Part shown: positions 36,166-45,433 of the stretch, piece after piece | Numbering within the stretch: the stretch's first letter is position 1 | Layout of the letters: every line of letters begins with the position of its first letter | Assembly: GCF_014304815.1 (NCBI RefSeq) | Contig: NZ_CP047958.1 | Coordinates: 186,001-250,000, forward strand | Direction: 5' to 3' | Origin: Synechococcus sp. MIT S9220 | GTDB lineage: Bacteria; Cyanobacteriota; Cyanobacteriia; PCC-6307; Cyanobiaceae | Length of the DNA stretch: 64,000 bases | Position numbers and translations under genes: made by a program | The notes under the pieces: model-generated | What the model saw: the letters and a program-made list of their open reading frames with translations, nothing else | What the model was told of the DNA's origin: nothing | Database searches by the model: none

Positions 36166-38118
36166 ATGTGTGGAATTGCGGGTTATTTTTCGCTTATCGA
36201 TTCACTTGATCACCATCACTGGTTAGGTTCGACTGTAGAGGCTTTAAGGCATAGAGGACCTGATGATGCTGGTATATATCATGCTCCTTTTCATTCGCTT
36301 GGCCTTTCTCATACTCGACTTTCTGTTTTAGACACTTCACATCTTGGACACCAACCCATGGTTTCTAAAGATGGTCATGTGGTTTTAGTCTTCAACGGTG
36401 AAATTTATAATTTCAAGGATCTTCGCTCTGATCTTTTTTCTCAAGGTTTTACTTTTTCTAGTGACTCTGACACTGAAGTATTGTTAAATCTCTACTTGCT
36501 CAATCGATCAACCCCAAACCCCCTATCTTTTTTGTCCAGTCTTAATGGCATTTTTGCTTTCGCTATTTGGGATTCATTAAAAGCTCAGTTGTTTTTGGTT
36601 CGTGATGCATACGGTGTTAAACCTCTTTATTACAGGGAATCATCTAGGGGCTTTTTCTTTTCTAGTGAGCTTAAAGCTTTACCTCTTGATTCACTTACTA
36701 TAAACTCTAATTCTATTGATCATTACCTGTCTTACCTTTGGTGTCCTGGGTCAGGAACTCCTGTAAATGAAATTAAAAAGCTTGGACCTGGTGAGTCTAT
36801 AACTATTTCCTCTGATCTTTCTGTAGATCGGTCTCCTTGGTATTCACTTTTATCATCTTATTCACGTCCTAATTCACATTCCTCCAAGGTGTTGAACAGC
36901 CCTGATTACTATATTGATGCCACTGAGTTTCATTTACAAAACGCTGTTCATCGGCAAATGGTCTCAGATGTTCCTGTTGGTGCCTTCTTATCCGGTGGTC
37001 TCGATTCAAGTAGTGTTGTAGCTTTTGCCAGGCAACTTCAACCCCAGCTTCAATGTTTTACTATCAACCCCCTTTCTGCCAGCAGTTCTGAGCTTAATTC
37101 CGACTGTTTCTATGCCTCGCAGGTCGCTGAACATTTGAATGTTCCTATTAATGTAGTAGACATTAATGCAACCGATTTTATATCGAGTTTAAATGATTTA
37201 ATTGTCCAACTAGATGAACCTTTGGCAGATCCCGCGGCATTAAACGTACTCTATATTTCACAACTTGCTCGTCAGTCTGGGATAAAAGTTCTGTTATCTG
37301 GCTCTGGTGGTGATGATGTTTTCTCTGGCTATCGCAGACATTTAGCAGTTAATACAGAGTTTTTATGGGAATTCCTGCCCTTGCGTCTCCGCAACTACCT
37401 TCACCAGCTTGCTTCTCGACTTGATCAGCGTTCTTCATTCAACCGTCGTCTTTGCAGATTAACTAAAATTGGAACCTTCACTAGCGATAGTCGCATTATA
37501 AACTTTTTTAGGTGGATCGATAGATCCGATCTTATCAAATTATATTCTCCTTGTTTTCGTGAATGTTTAGAAGCCTTTCCATCTGACCCTATTGGTGATT
37601 TTTTCGCTTCAATTCCTACACATATTAGTCGACTTGATCAATTACTCTTGCTTGAGCAAAAGTTTTTCCTTCCCGATCATAATTTATTGTACACTGACAA
37701 GATGTCAATGGCATGTGGTGTCGAAGTACGTGTACCATTTTTAGATCATGATCTTGTGCGCTTCGCCTCTACCATTCCCCCTCGTTTCAAGCAGCGAAGA
37801 GATCACGGTAAGTGGGTTTTAAAGAAGGCTATGGAACGTCATCTACCTCATGATGTTATATATCGCCCTAAGGTCGGTTTTGGTGCACCTTTGCGACTAT
37901 GGTTACGTTATGAGTTAAGGGATTGGCTTGATGATCTTCTCTCTCATGACTCTTTAGAGAAGCGTGGCTTGTTTGATCCTCTTGCTGTTCGTCATCTAAT
38001 CAACCGTAATTTACATGGTTCCATTGACGCAACTTATACTTTGTTTTCTCTGGCATGTATAGAAATCTGGTTCCGTCAATATTTTGATATCTCTAACAAT
38101 AGTCACTCTTTTGATTAG
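36166..38118 (+). CDS. asnB: Glutamine-hydrolysing asparagine synthetase-like protein
   Basis: A 650-residue protein with the N-terminal glutaminase domain (catalytic Cys2 in MCGIAGYFS, then RHRGPDDAGIYH, LVFNGEIYNF) and the C-terminal ATP-pyrophosphatase/synthetase domain (VGAFLSGGLDSSSVVAFAR and LSGSGGDDVFSGYRRH). Enzymes of this family in O-antigen clusters amidate sugar carboxyl groups such as uronic acids. The WecC-like dehydrogenase downstream would provide such a carboxyl, so an amidated uronate is a reasonable inference. Confidence 0.92.
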   Translation: MCGIAGYFSLIDSLDHHHWLGSTVEALRHRGPDDAGIYHAPFHSLGLSHTRLSVLDTSHLGHQPMVSKDGHVVLVFNGEIYNFKDLRSDLFSQGFTFSSDSDTEVLLNLYLLNRSTPNPLSFLSSLNGIFAFAIWDSLKAQLFLVRDAYGVKPLYYRESSRGFFFSSELKALPLDSLTINSNSIDHYLSYLWCPGSGTPVNEIKKLGPGESITISSDLSVDRSPWYSLLSSYSRPNSHSSKVLNSPDYYIDATEFHLQNAVHRQMVSDVPVGAFLSGGLDSSSVVAFARQLQPQLQCFTINPLSASSSELNSDCFYASQVAEHLNVPINVVDINATDFISSLNDLIVQLDEPLADPAALNVLYISQLARQSGIKVLLSGSGGDDVFSGYRRHLAVNTEFLWEFLPLRLRNYLHQLASRLDQRSSFNRRLCRLTKIGTFTSDSRIINFFRWIDRSDLIKLYSPCFRECLEAFPSDPIGDFFASIPTHISRLDQLLLLEQKFFLPDHNLLYTDKMSMACGVEVRVPFLDHDLVRFASTIPPRFKQRRDHGKWVLKKAMERHLPHDVIYRPKVGFGAPLRLWLRYELRDWLDDLLSHDSLEKRGLFDPLAVRHLINRNLHGSIDATYTLFSLACIEIWFRQYFDISNNSHSFD

Positions 38119-38123
38119 TAATT

Positions 38124-40232
38124 TTGAAGCAACTTTTCCTCTCTCTCTCCTCTGGTTCAACCTCATTGCTTGAACTGCCAGTACCTTCTACTAAAGATGG
38201 GCACATTCTTATACGTACTCACTGCTCTCTTCTTTCATCTGGAACAGAGCGTATGTTAGTTGAGTTTGGTAGATCTAATATTTTCGATAAAGCCCTTCAG
38301 CAGCCAGATAAGGTTAAGCAGGTTTTTGACAAATTGTCCACTGATGGACTACTTCCTACCTTTGACAGTATTCAATCAAAGCTAGATAGTCCCATTCCTC
38401 TGGGTTATTGCAATGTTGGTACTGTTATCTCCGTTGGAAAATCTGTTTCCTCTATATCTGTTGGAGATCGTGTTGTCTCAAATGGTCCTCATGCTGAGAT
38501 TGTTTCAGTTCCAAGCAACCTCTGTGCAGTTATACCTTCAAATGTAAGCGACGAAGAAGCATCTTTCGTTGTATTGGCTGCTATTGGGTTACAGGGTATT
38601 AGGCTCCTTAATCCCACCTTTGGGGAAACATTTCTCGTAAGTGGCTTAGGTTTAATTGGTCTTTTAACTTCTCAACTTTTGTTAGCCAATGGTTGTCGAG
38701 TATTAGGAATTGATCCTGATGTAGAGAAGTGCCTCTTGGCTCAGTCTTTTGGTGTATCTACTCTTGATCTTTCGTCAGATATCAATCCAGTATCATGGTG
38801 TTACGACGAAACCGATAATGTTGGTGTAGACGGAGTTCTAATTACTGCTTCAACTGCTTCTTCTGAACCTGTACATACTGCAGCTATGTCTTGTAGGCAG
38901 CGTGGTCGTATTGTTTTAATTGGCGTATCTGGTCTTGATCTTCAGCGTGATCTTTTTTATAAAAAGGAGCTCTCTTTTCAGGTTAGTTGTTCATACGGTC
39001 CAGGTCGTTATGATCCTCTTTATGAGCAATCTGGAATTGACTATCCCGTTGGTTTTGTTCGTTGGACTGAAAACCGCAATTTTATCGCTATTCTACATGC
39101 TTTTGCCAAAAGATCTCTTTCAATCAAGGACTTAATTTCTCATCGTTTTGATTTCGATAATGCTTCTAATGCTTATGACTTGCTTATGAGTAAAAATAAC
39201 TCATTTGGTATTCTATTACGATATTCATCCGATCATGATCTAGACCGTCGAACTGTACGGCTAAGGCCTGACGCCTCTGCAACTCACTCTTCTTTTGGTC
39301 TTGACCCTACTATTGCTGTATTAGGTTCTGGTAATTATTCTTCTCGTGTCTTAATCCCATCTTTTAAGAAGGCCGGAGCTCAATTTCATACACTTATCTC
39401 TACCAGTGGCGGTGGCCCGGTTCTTGTTGGCATGAAATACGGGTTTGTATGTGCTAGCACTGATGTTAATTCCGCTTTCCATAATCCTTCTATTAATACT
39501 ATTGTTATTGCTACTAGGCATGATAGCCACGCATCTCTCGTTGTTGAAGCACTGGCATGTGGCAAGCATGTTTTTGTTGAAAAGCCCCTTTGCTTGACAA
39601 CTGATCAACTCAATTGTATTGAAAAAGCTTATAATAATGAATCTATCTTGACTGTTGGCTTTAATCGTCGTTTTGCTCCTTTAATTCTTGAACTTAACAA
39701 GCAATTAAAATCTTTAAGCGGCCCTAAAGCTTTTGTTTACACTTGCAATGCTGGGTTTATACCATCGAATCACTGGACCCAATCTCCAGAATTAGGCGGT
39801 GGACGTCTTTTAGGCGAGGCTTGTCATTTTGTAGATCTACTTCGTCATCTGGCTGCGAGTCCTATTCAAGATCTCCAGGTCACCACTGCAGCCTCCCATC
39901 AGGACTGCTCTGATACCTTTTCCCTCCAATTGCGATTCGTTGACGGGTCTATTGGAACTGTCCATTACTTTGCAAACGGCAGTAGGTCTTTCCCCAAGGA
40001 GCGCCTTGAAGTGTTTGCTTCCGGAAAAGTTTTCTGTTTAGACAATTTCCGCAAGCTTAAGGCTTGGGGTATCCCCGGTTTTCGAACTCGTCGTTCCTTA
40101 TCGCAGGATAAGGGTCACCAGAACTTGTGTGCTTCTTTTCTAAATTCAATTGAAGCTGGTCAACCACCCCCGATTCCTGTGTCGGAGATCTTTGAAGTAC
40201 AGCGCTTTCTTCTTCAGTCCGTTAATCAATGA
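38124..40232 (+). CDS. Two-domain zinc-type dehydrogenase / Gfo-Idh-MocA oxidoreductase
   Basis: A 702-residue fusion. The N-terminal 350 residues are a medium-chain dehydrogenase-like domain (HCSLLSSGTERMLVEFGRSN, PLGYCNVGTVISVGKSVSS, ETFLVSGLGLIGLLTSQLLL). The remainder is a Gfo/Idh/MocA domain (IAVLGSGNYSSRVLIPSFKK, HVFVEKPLCLTTDQL, LTVGFNRRFAPLI). The start is a TTG at 38124; MKQLFLSLSSGS is the usual beginning of the family. Known companions are heparinase II/III-like and AsnB-like genes, both present here. The reaction is unknown but should concern a sugar acid. Confidence 0.88.
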   Translation: MKQLFLSLSSGSTSLLELPVPSTKDGHILIRTHCSLLSSGTERMLVEFGRSNIFDKALQQPDKVKQVFDKLSTDGLLPTFDSIQSKLDSPIPLGYCNVGTVISVGKSVSSISVGDRVVSNGPHAEIVSVPSNLCAVIPSNVSDEEASFVVLAAIGLQGIRLLNPTFGETFLVSGLGLIGLLTSQLLLANGCRVLGIDPDVEKCLLAQSFGVSTLDLSSDINPVSWCYDETDNVGVDGVLITASTASSEPVHTAAMSCRQRGRIVLIGVSGLDLQRDLFYKKELSFQVSCSYGPGRYDPLYEQSGIDYPVGFVRWTENRNFIAILHAFAKRSLSIKDLISHRFDFDNASNAYDLLMSKNNSFGILLRYSSDHDLDRRTVRLRPDASATHSSFGLDPTIAVLGSGNYSSRVLIPSFKKAGAQFHTLISTSGGGPVLVGMKYGFVCASTDVNSAFHNPSINTIVIATRHDSHASLVVEALACGKHVFVEKPLCLTTDQLNCIEKAYNNESILTVGFNRRFAPLILELNKQLKSLSGPKAFVYTCNAGFIPSNHWTQSPELGGGRLLGEACHFVDLLRHLAASPIQDLQVTTAASHQDCSDTFSLQLRFVDGSIGTVHYFANGSRSFPKERLEVFASGKVFCLDNFRKLKAWGIPGFRTRRSLSQDKGHQNLCASFLNSIEAGQPPPIPVSEIFEVQRFLLQSVNQ

Positions 40233-41449
40233 GTACTTGTTGCATTCTTGGTCTTGGTTACATCGGTCTCCCAACTGCAGTAGTTCTTGCTCGCGCTGGT
40301 CATCGGGTTATTGGCGTTGATGTGAATTCGGAGGTTGTCGCCAAGGTCAATCAGGGAATCATTCACATTGTTGAGCCAGATCTTGATGAGGCTGTGGCTA
40401 GTGTTGTTGCTTCTGGCACTCTCTTTGCTCAAGTGGTGCCAGCTCCAGCTGATGTTTTCATAATTGCTGTGCCAACGCCTTTTCGTATTAGTACACAACA
40501 TATTCCTCAACCAAATATTGATTATGTTTTAGAGGCTGCCCGCTCAATATCGCCATACTTGCGCCCCGGCAATTTGGTTTTGCTTGAATCCACCTCGCCA
40601 GTCGGTACTACTGAGCAAATGGCAAATGAAATTTCTCGATATTGTGGTTTCAATCATGATCAGATTGATATTGCCTATTGCCCTGAAAGGGTCTTACCAG
40701 GCCGAATTCTAAGAGAGCTAATTAGTAACGATCGTGTAATTGGAGGATTAACATCTTCTGCAGCTGATGCTGGTCATAAATTTTATACCTCTTTTTGCAA
40801 AGGTAAGATTTTGAAGACAACTGCTCGTACGGCAGAACTTGTTAAGCTTTCCGAAAATGCATTTCGTGACGTCAATATTGCTTTTGCTAATGAGTTGTCT
40901 ATTGTTTGTGAAGATTTTGGCGTTAACGTTCTTGACCTAATAGAGCTCGCCAATCATCACCCACGTGTTAATATATTGCGCCCAGGATGTGGCGTTGGTG
41001 GTCATTGCATTGCCGTAGATCCATGGTTCATTGCTTCGGCTGCGCCTGATTGCACCCATTTAATTCAAGCTGCGCGTCATGTTAATGACGCTAAAAGTCG
41101 TTGGGTCATTGAGCAGGTACAGCTGCGTGCTGGCGCTTTGCAGTTACAACTTGGACGTCCCGTGCGGATCGGTTGCCTTGGTTTGTCCTTCAAGCCTGAT
41201 GTAGATGATTTACGCCAATCACCTGCTCTTCATATTACGACCGAGCTTCTCTTGGCTGGTTTGGATGTTATTGCTTGTGAGCCTAATCTTCTAGAACATC
41301 CTACGATCAACTTGCATTCACTACAAACGGTGCTTGCCGAAGCTGATCTTTTGGTCTTCCTTGTGGCACATAGCCCTTTCAAGGGTCTTCCTTTAGAAGG
41401 TAAGTCTGTTTTTGATCTTTGTGGAGTCACTCAACCGAGTGGTTTATGA
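40229..41449 (+). CDS. wecC: UDP-N-acetyl-mannosamine dehydrogenase-like, WecC
   Basis: A 406-residue UDP-sugar 6-dehydrogenase: NAD loop CILGLGYIGLPTAVVLARAG, DVFIIAVPTPF, LLESTSPVGTTEQMAN, AYCPERVLPGRI, LVKLSENAFRDVNIAFANEL, catalytic cysteine in PGCGVGGHCIAVDPWF, and the C-terminal CLGLSFKPDVDDLRQSPAL. These features point to the WecC/WbpA type, which oxidises UDP-HexNAc to the uronate. It overlaps the previous gene by four bases and the next likewise. It is distinct from the Ugd encoded at 56594. Confidence 0.9.
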   Translation: MSTCCILGLGYIGLPTAVVLARAGHRVIGVDVNSEVVAKVNQGIIHIVEPDLDEAVASVVASGTLFAQVVPAPADVFIIAVPTPFRISTQHIPQPNIDYVLEAARSISPYLRPGNLVLLESTSPVGTTEQMANEISRYCGFNHDQIDIAYCPERVLPGRILRELISNDRVIGGLTSSAADAGHKFYTSFCKGKILKTTARTAELVKLSENAFRDVNIAFANELSIVCEDFGVNVLDLIELANHHPRVNILRPGCGVGGHCIAVDPWFIASAAPDCTHLIQAARHVNDAKSRWVIEQVQLRAGALQLQLGRPVRIGCLGLSFKPDVDDLRQSPALHITTELLLAGLDVIACEPNLLEHPTINLHSLQTVLAEADLLVFLVAHSPFKGLPLEGKSVFDLCGVTQPSGL

Positions 41450-43326
41450 AACTTCTACAAATATTTGCCTCACTCCCACGGCTACTTCGTACTTTATGTG
41501 ATGTTGGTTTTCTGAGGCTTCAAAGTCGTGCTCGTCTTGAATTACGCCGGCGTCTTGATCGACTCTTGCCACCATATTTCTTTACCTGGCTTGCTACCAC
41601 CAGTAACGATGTTGAATTTTGTACTTCCTACTTGCATTGCTTAGAAATTACTAATTCTTATGGTTCTCCATGTTCATTTCAGCTTCCAAAGTCGATTACA
41701 TTTTCTTTTCTTAATCAGTCTCGCGAGTTGTTTTGGCCTATTCGTTGGAATGATAAACATTGGCCTCGCCTTTGGCAGTTTCATCTTCATTATTTTGACT
41801 GGGCGCGTGAATGGCTTGAAATAGCATTGCTAACAAGTCGATGGCCTCAGGAATCATCATCACTTGCATTGCTGATTGATTTATGGATATTTTCCAACCC
41901 TTTCGGCCGAGGTGATGGATGGCATAGTTATACTTTATCGCTTAGAATTCGTAATTGGGTATGGTTGTTTCGCTGTGTTCCTCAATTAGCTACTTCTATA
42001 CGTGTGCAGTCCCTCTGGCATCAATTGTGTTGGCTTGAATCACATCCCGAATCTTGCTACGGAGGAAATCATTGGTTAGAGAATCTTCTTGCTATTGCCA
42101 TCGGCAGCCTGCAGTTTTCTGGATCTAGAGCTGAAGCAATGCATCATCGTTCATTGCTTTTGTTAAATCAGGAATTGATCAGTCAGGTTTTGCCCGATGG
42201 AGGTCATGAAGAACGCTCAGCTGTCTACCACCTCTTGATTCTTGATCGGTTGGTTGAGTTGGCATGTGTATTAATTTCGATTCGTGGTTCGGCTCCGGAT
42301 TGGCTTCGGCATACAATTAAAGATATGGCATCATGGGTAAGTGTTGTGCGTTTGGAAGGCGGGATACTTCCACGTTTTAACGATAGCGCCGAGGATGCTG
42401 CGCCACCCTTGGATGAAGTGCTTGCCTTTGCCCATTCTTACCTAACAGGATCAACACTGGATGATTCAGTAGATAGTTTTCCTCGCTCACCCTTACGTCG
42501 TAAGTTGTTGAGTTCTGCAATTGATTCAGTGAGACCTTCTTCTCCCATTTCAAACTTACAACCTACTTACCATTTTGGGATTAGTGATCTACCTGATACT
42601 GGTTGGACTTTTCTACGTCCAGGGTATGGTTGGGAATTGGCTTTCAAATCAGGCGTTCCTTGCCCATCTCATCTTCCTGCGCACGTCCATTCAGATCAAC
42701 TTAGTTTTGAGCTAATTCAGAATGGTCATTTTGTTTTCTCCGAAGCAGGAACCAGTGTTTACGATAATTGTTCTCAGCGTGCATTTGAGCGGTCTGGATC
42801 TGCGCATAACCAGCTTCAATTAGGTGTCCCTAACGCCTCTTCTGGCGAAGTTGATTGGTTTGAGCCGGTAGAAGTTTGGGGTAGCTTTCGAGCAGGCCGA
42901 AAATCTCAGCCTCGTTTGCGAGAATTTGGTTCCCTGCCTAATGGTGGTTGTTTTGTTTCCGGCGCTCATGATGGCTTTGACCCTATAGGAGCTACGCATA
43001 ATCGTAGGATTGAGATTCTCGATGTAGGGATTAATTGTCTTTCGCTAACTGTTATTGATACCGTCATCACCAATAATCTATTACATTTACGTCAGTGGTG
43101 GCACTTGGCTCCTGATCTGCATAGGAGTTATTTGAAAGACCTGCGTTTTGAATTCTCTGAGGTTGGACAAATTCAAGGGGACTGGTCGACCACAACATTT
43201 GCACATGGTTTTGGTAATCGAGTCAGTAGGCATAGTTTTTGTCTTCATGGTGTCTTATTACCTGGTGAACATTGCTTGCGTGTCCATCTTCCAGTTGTTT
43301 CTACCAACCCTTCTCTTTCGGTCTGA
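41446..43326 (+). CDS. Heparinase II/III family protein
   Basis: Started at ATG 41446 (626 residues), which overlaps the wecC stop; the open frame itself begins at 41419. Central features are WQFHLHYFDWAREWL, GDGWHSYTLSLRIRNWVWLF, GGNHWLENLLAIAIGSLQF and GGHEERSAVYHLLILDRLV, then HVHSDQLSFELIQNGHFVFS (metal/catalytic histidine), all as in the Hepar_II_III family. No signal peptide is seen, so it may act on a cytoplasmic precursor. Often found with the two-domain dehydrogenase and AsnB-like gene in polysaccharide clusters, function not proved. Confidence 0.88.
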   Translation: MKLLQIFASLPRLLRTLCDVGFLRLQSRARLELRRRLDRLLPPYFFTWLATTSNDVEFCTSYLHCLEITNSYGSPCSFQLPKSITFSFLNQSRELFWPIRWNDKHWPRLWQFHLHYFDWAREWLEIALLTSRWPQESSSLALLIDLWIFSNPFGRGDGWHSYTLSLRIRNWVWLFRCVPQLATSIRVQSLWHQLCWLESHPESCYGGNHWLENLLAIAIGSLQFSGSRAEAMHHRSLLLLNQELISQVLPDGGHEERSAVYHLLILDRLVELACVLISIRGSAPDWLRHTIKDMASWVSVVRLEGGILPRFNDSAEDAAPPLDEVLAFAHSYLTGSTLDDSVDSFPRSPLRRKLLSSAIDSVRPSSPISNLQPTYHFGISDLPDTGWTFLRPGYGWELAFKSGVPCPSHLPAHVHSDQLSFELIQNGHFVFSEAGTSVYDNCSQRAFERSGSAHNQLQLGVPNASSGEVDWFEPVEVWGSFRAGRKSQPRLREFGSLPNGGCFVSGAHDGFDPIGATHNRRIEILDVGINCLSLTVIDTVITNNLLHLRQWWHLAPDLHRSYLKDLRFEFSEVGQIQGDWSTTTFAHGFGNRVSRHSFCLHGVLLPGEHCLRVHLPVVSTNPSLSV

Positions 43327-44552
43327 TGCCCAAACTCTGGCTTATTAATCAGTATGCAAATACGCCAGATCTCCCCGGTCATACCCGTCAATATGAAGTT
43401 GCTGCAGGTCTTGTCGGTTTTGGTTGGCAGGTAGAGGTGTTTTCGTCTGATTTCAATCTTTCTCAGCGAGAGTACAGGCGACTTCGGTTTCCGCGTATAT
43501 GGTCCGTTGAGCGACTAGCTGGGATTCGCTGGATTTGGTTGTGGGTATCTCCGTATCGCCGCAACAATTGGAAGCGTCATCTCAACATGCTCAGCTTCTG
43601 TTTGCATCTTTCTTTTCACCTGTTGCCTTCCGCTTTGTGGGGTCGGTTAGTGGGAAAGGGTCCCGATTTGATTCTTGCGAGTTCGCCGCAGCTTCCTGCT
43701 GCTTTCACTTGTCTTTGGATTGCTCGAATTATGGGTCTCCCCTTCGTGTTGGAGGTGCGCGACCTTTGGCCCCAGGTTTTGATTGACCAAGGAGGAAAAA
43801 GCCCCACGAACCCTATTGTGTTGATTCTCGGCTGGATGGAGCGTCAGCTTTACTGTCGTGCCTCATTAGTTGTTGTGTTGGCGAAAGGTGCAGAGTCTTT
43901 TGTGAGGCTGCGAGGTGCACAGCAAACGGTTTGGCTACCTAATGGTCCAGACCTTCACTTGTTCTCTCAGCGGCCATTGCCTCCTGACCGCTCTGTCTTC
44001 ACTGTGGTTTATGCAGGCGCTCATGGTGCTGCCAATGCCCTCGACAATGTGCTTGCAGCTGCCCGTCTTTTGCAGCAGCGAGGTGTAGAGATACGTTTCC
44101 GCTTGATCGGCGACGGGCCTGAGAAGCAGTCTTTGATAAAGCGAGCCGTTGATTTGGACACGGTTACGTTCGAGAATCCAGTCTCAAAAGCTGAGATCCC
44201 TGATTTGCTGGCCGAATCCGATGCGGTTTTGTTGTCGCTGTCAAATGTTTCCTTATTCCGCTACGGGGTTTCTCCAAACAAGCTTTATGACGCTTATGCC
44301 TTAGGGCGTCCTGTTATTACAACGGTTGCTGGAGCCATCAATCAGGAGGTGGAAGAGTATGGACTCGGAGTGACAGCAACACCGGGGGATCCTCAGGCGC
44401 TTGCTGAAGCCATTGAGCGTCTTTCGAAGACACCGAGAGAAGAACGACTTGCAATGGCTAATAAAGCAATACACCTAGCGCAAACCATCTATTCGAGACA
44501 AAGAATCAATACTCAATATGACGCTTGCTTACGTGAGGTGCTCCTTAAATGA
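43326..44552 (+). CDS. WbuB-like glycosyltransferase (GT4)
   Basis: The true start is ATG 43326, one base overlapping the previous stop; 408 residues. WLINQYANTPDLPGHTRQYE at the N-terminus is the acceptor signature of WbuB/WcaI-like enzymes; LEVRDLWPQVLIDQGG is a second one. FTVVYAGAHGAANALDNVL opens the donor domain, then SVSLFRYGVSPNKLYDAYAL. WbuB transfers L-FucNAc in E. coli O26; here it should add an early HexNAc-type sugar. Confidence 0.88.
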   Translation: MPKLWLINQYANTPDLPGHTRQYEVAAGLVGFGWQVEVFSSDFNLSQREYRRLRFPRIWSVERLAGIRWIWLWVSPYRRNNWKRHLNMLSFCLHLSFHLLPSALWGRLVGKGPDLILASSPQLPAAFTCLWIARIMGLPFVLEVRDLWPQVLIDQGGKSPTNPIVLILGWMERQLYCRASLVVVLAKGAESFVRLRGAQQTVWLPNGPDLHLFSQRPLPPDRSVFTVVYAGAHGAANALDNVLAAARLLQQRGVEIRFRLIGDGPEKQSLIKRAVDLDTVTFENPVSKAEIPDLLAESDAVLLSLSNVSLFRYGVSPNKLYDAYALGRPVITTVAGAINQEVEEYGLGVTATPGDPQALAEAIERLSKTPREERLAMANKAIHLAQTIYSRQRINTQYDACLREVLLK

Positions 44553-45433
44553 TGATTGCTGTGTCCGGGGCTAATGGTTTTACGGGTCGATTTGTCTGCG
44601 CTGAATTGCAAAGGCGTCAGCAAGTCTTCGTTGCCGTTTTGAGGCCAGGAACTGATGTCAACTGGATGAAAACTCATCATATTCCGGTTCGCTTTGCTGA
44701 TTTAAATGATGTACAACAGCTTACTAGTGCATTGAGTGGATGTTCTGTCTTGCTTAATGTCGCTTCCATCGGTTTTGGGTCAGCTCCATTCATTGTTCAG
44801 TCCTGTCGGCTTGCTGGTCTTAAAAGAGTTGTTTTTGTTAGTACCACAGCTATTTTTACTCAACTCAATGCTGGATCCAAGGCTGTCCGTCAAGCAGCCG
44901 AGTCCGTAATTAACAGCAGTGATCTGGACTTCACGATATTGAGGCCCACGATGATCTATGGAACGCCTGGGGACCGAAACATGATCCGTTTGGTGCGTTG
45001 GTTGGATCGTTTGCCTGTGCTTCCGGTTTTCGGTAACGGGCGATCATTGCAGCAGCCTGTGCATGTCACTGATGTGGCTTGGGCTGTGGTTGAAGCTGCA
45101 ATGACAACAGCGGCGATTGGATGTTCTTTCAATCTTTCGGGTTCAGTAGCGGTGACTTATAACGAAGTTGTTCAACTTACTGCTCTTGCTTTAGGGAAGA
45201 AGGTTTATCGTATACATTTGCCATGCGGCATAATCGTTGCTTGCTTGCAAATGTTAGAGCATCTACATCTCGAGTTGCCAATTAAGTCTGAGCAGATTCG
45301 TCGTCTTAATGAAAATAAGGCCTTTAGCCACGAAGATGCATTTTTGGCCTTTGGCTATGACCCGATCAGCTTTGACCAAGGCATTCTTAATGAAGTAAAG
45401 CTTTTTCGCTCAGGTCCTGAGGTTTGGGAGTGA
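44549..45433 (+). CDS. NAD-dependent epimerase/dehydratase (SDR)
   Basis: A 294-residue extended SDR: IAVSGANGFTGRFVCAELQR, VVFVSTTAIFT, ILRPTMIYGTPGDRNMIRLV, VHVTDVAWAVVEAAMTT. It lacks a clean YxxxK at the expected place, as in several WbpV/complex-I-NDUFA9-like members of the family; this could be a 4-reductase or epimerase acting on the WbpM product before the WbpL step. The order WbuB-SDR-WbpL-WbpM is common in O-antigen clusters. Confidence 0.8.
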   Translation: MMIAVSGANGFTGRFVCAELQRRQQVFVAVLRPGTDVNWMKTHHIPVRFADLNDVQQLTSALSGCSVLLNVASIGFGSAPFIVQSCRLAGLKRVVFVSTTAIFTQLNAGSKAVRQAAESVINSSDLDFTILRPTMIYGTPGDRNMIRLVRWLDRLPVLPVFGNGRSLQQPVHVTDVAWAVVEAAMTTAAIGCSFNLSGSVAVTYNEVVQLTALALGKKVYRIHLPCGIIVACLQMLEHLHLELPIKSEQIRRLNENKAFSHEDAFLAFGYDPISFDQGILNEVKLFRSGPEVWE

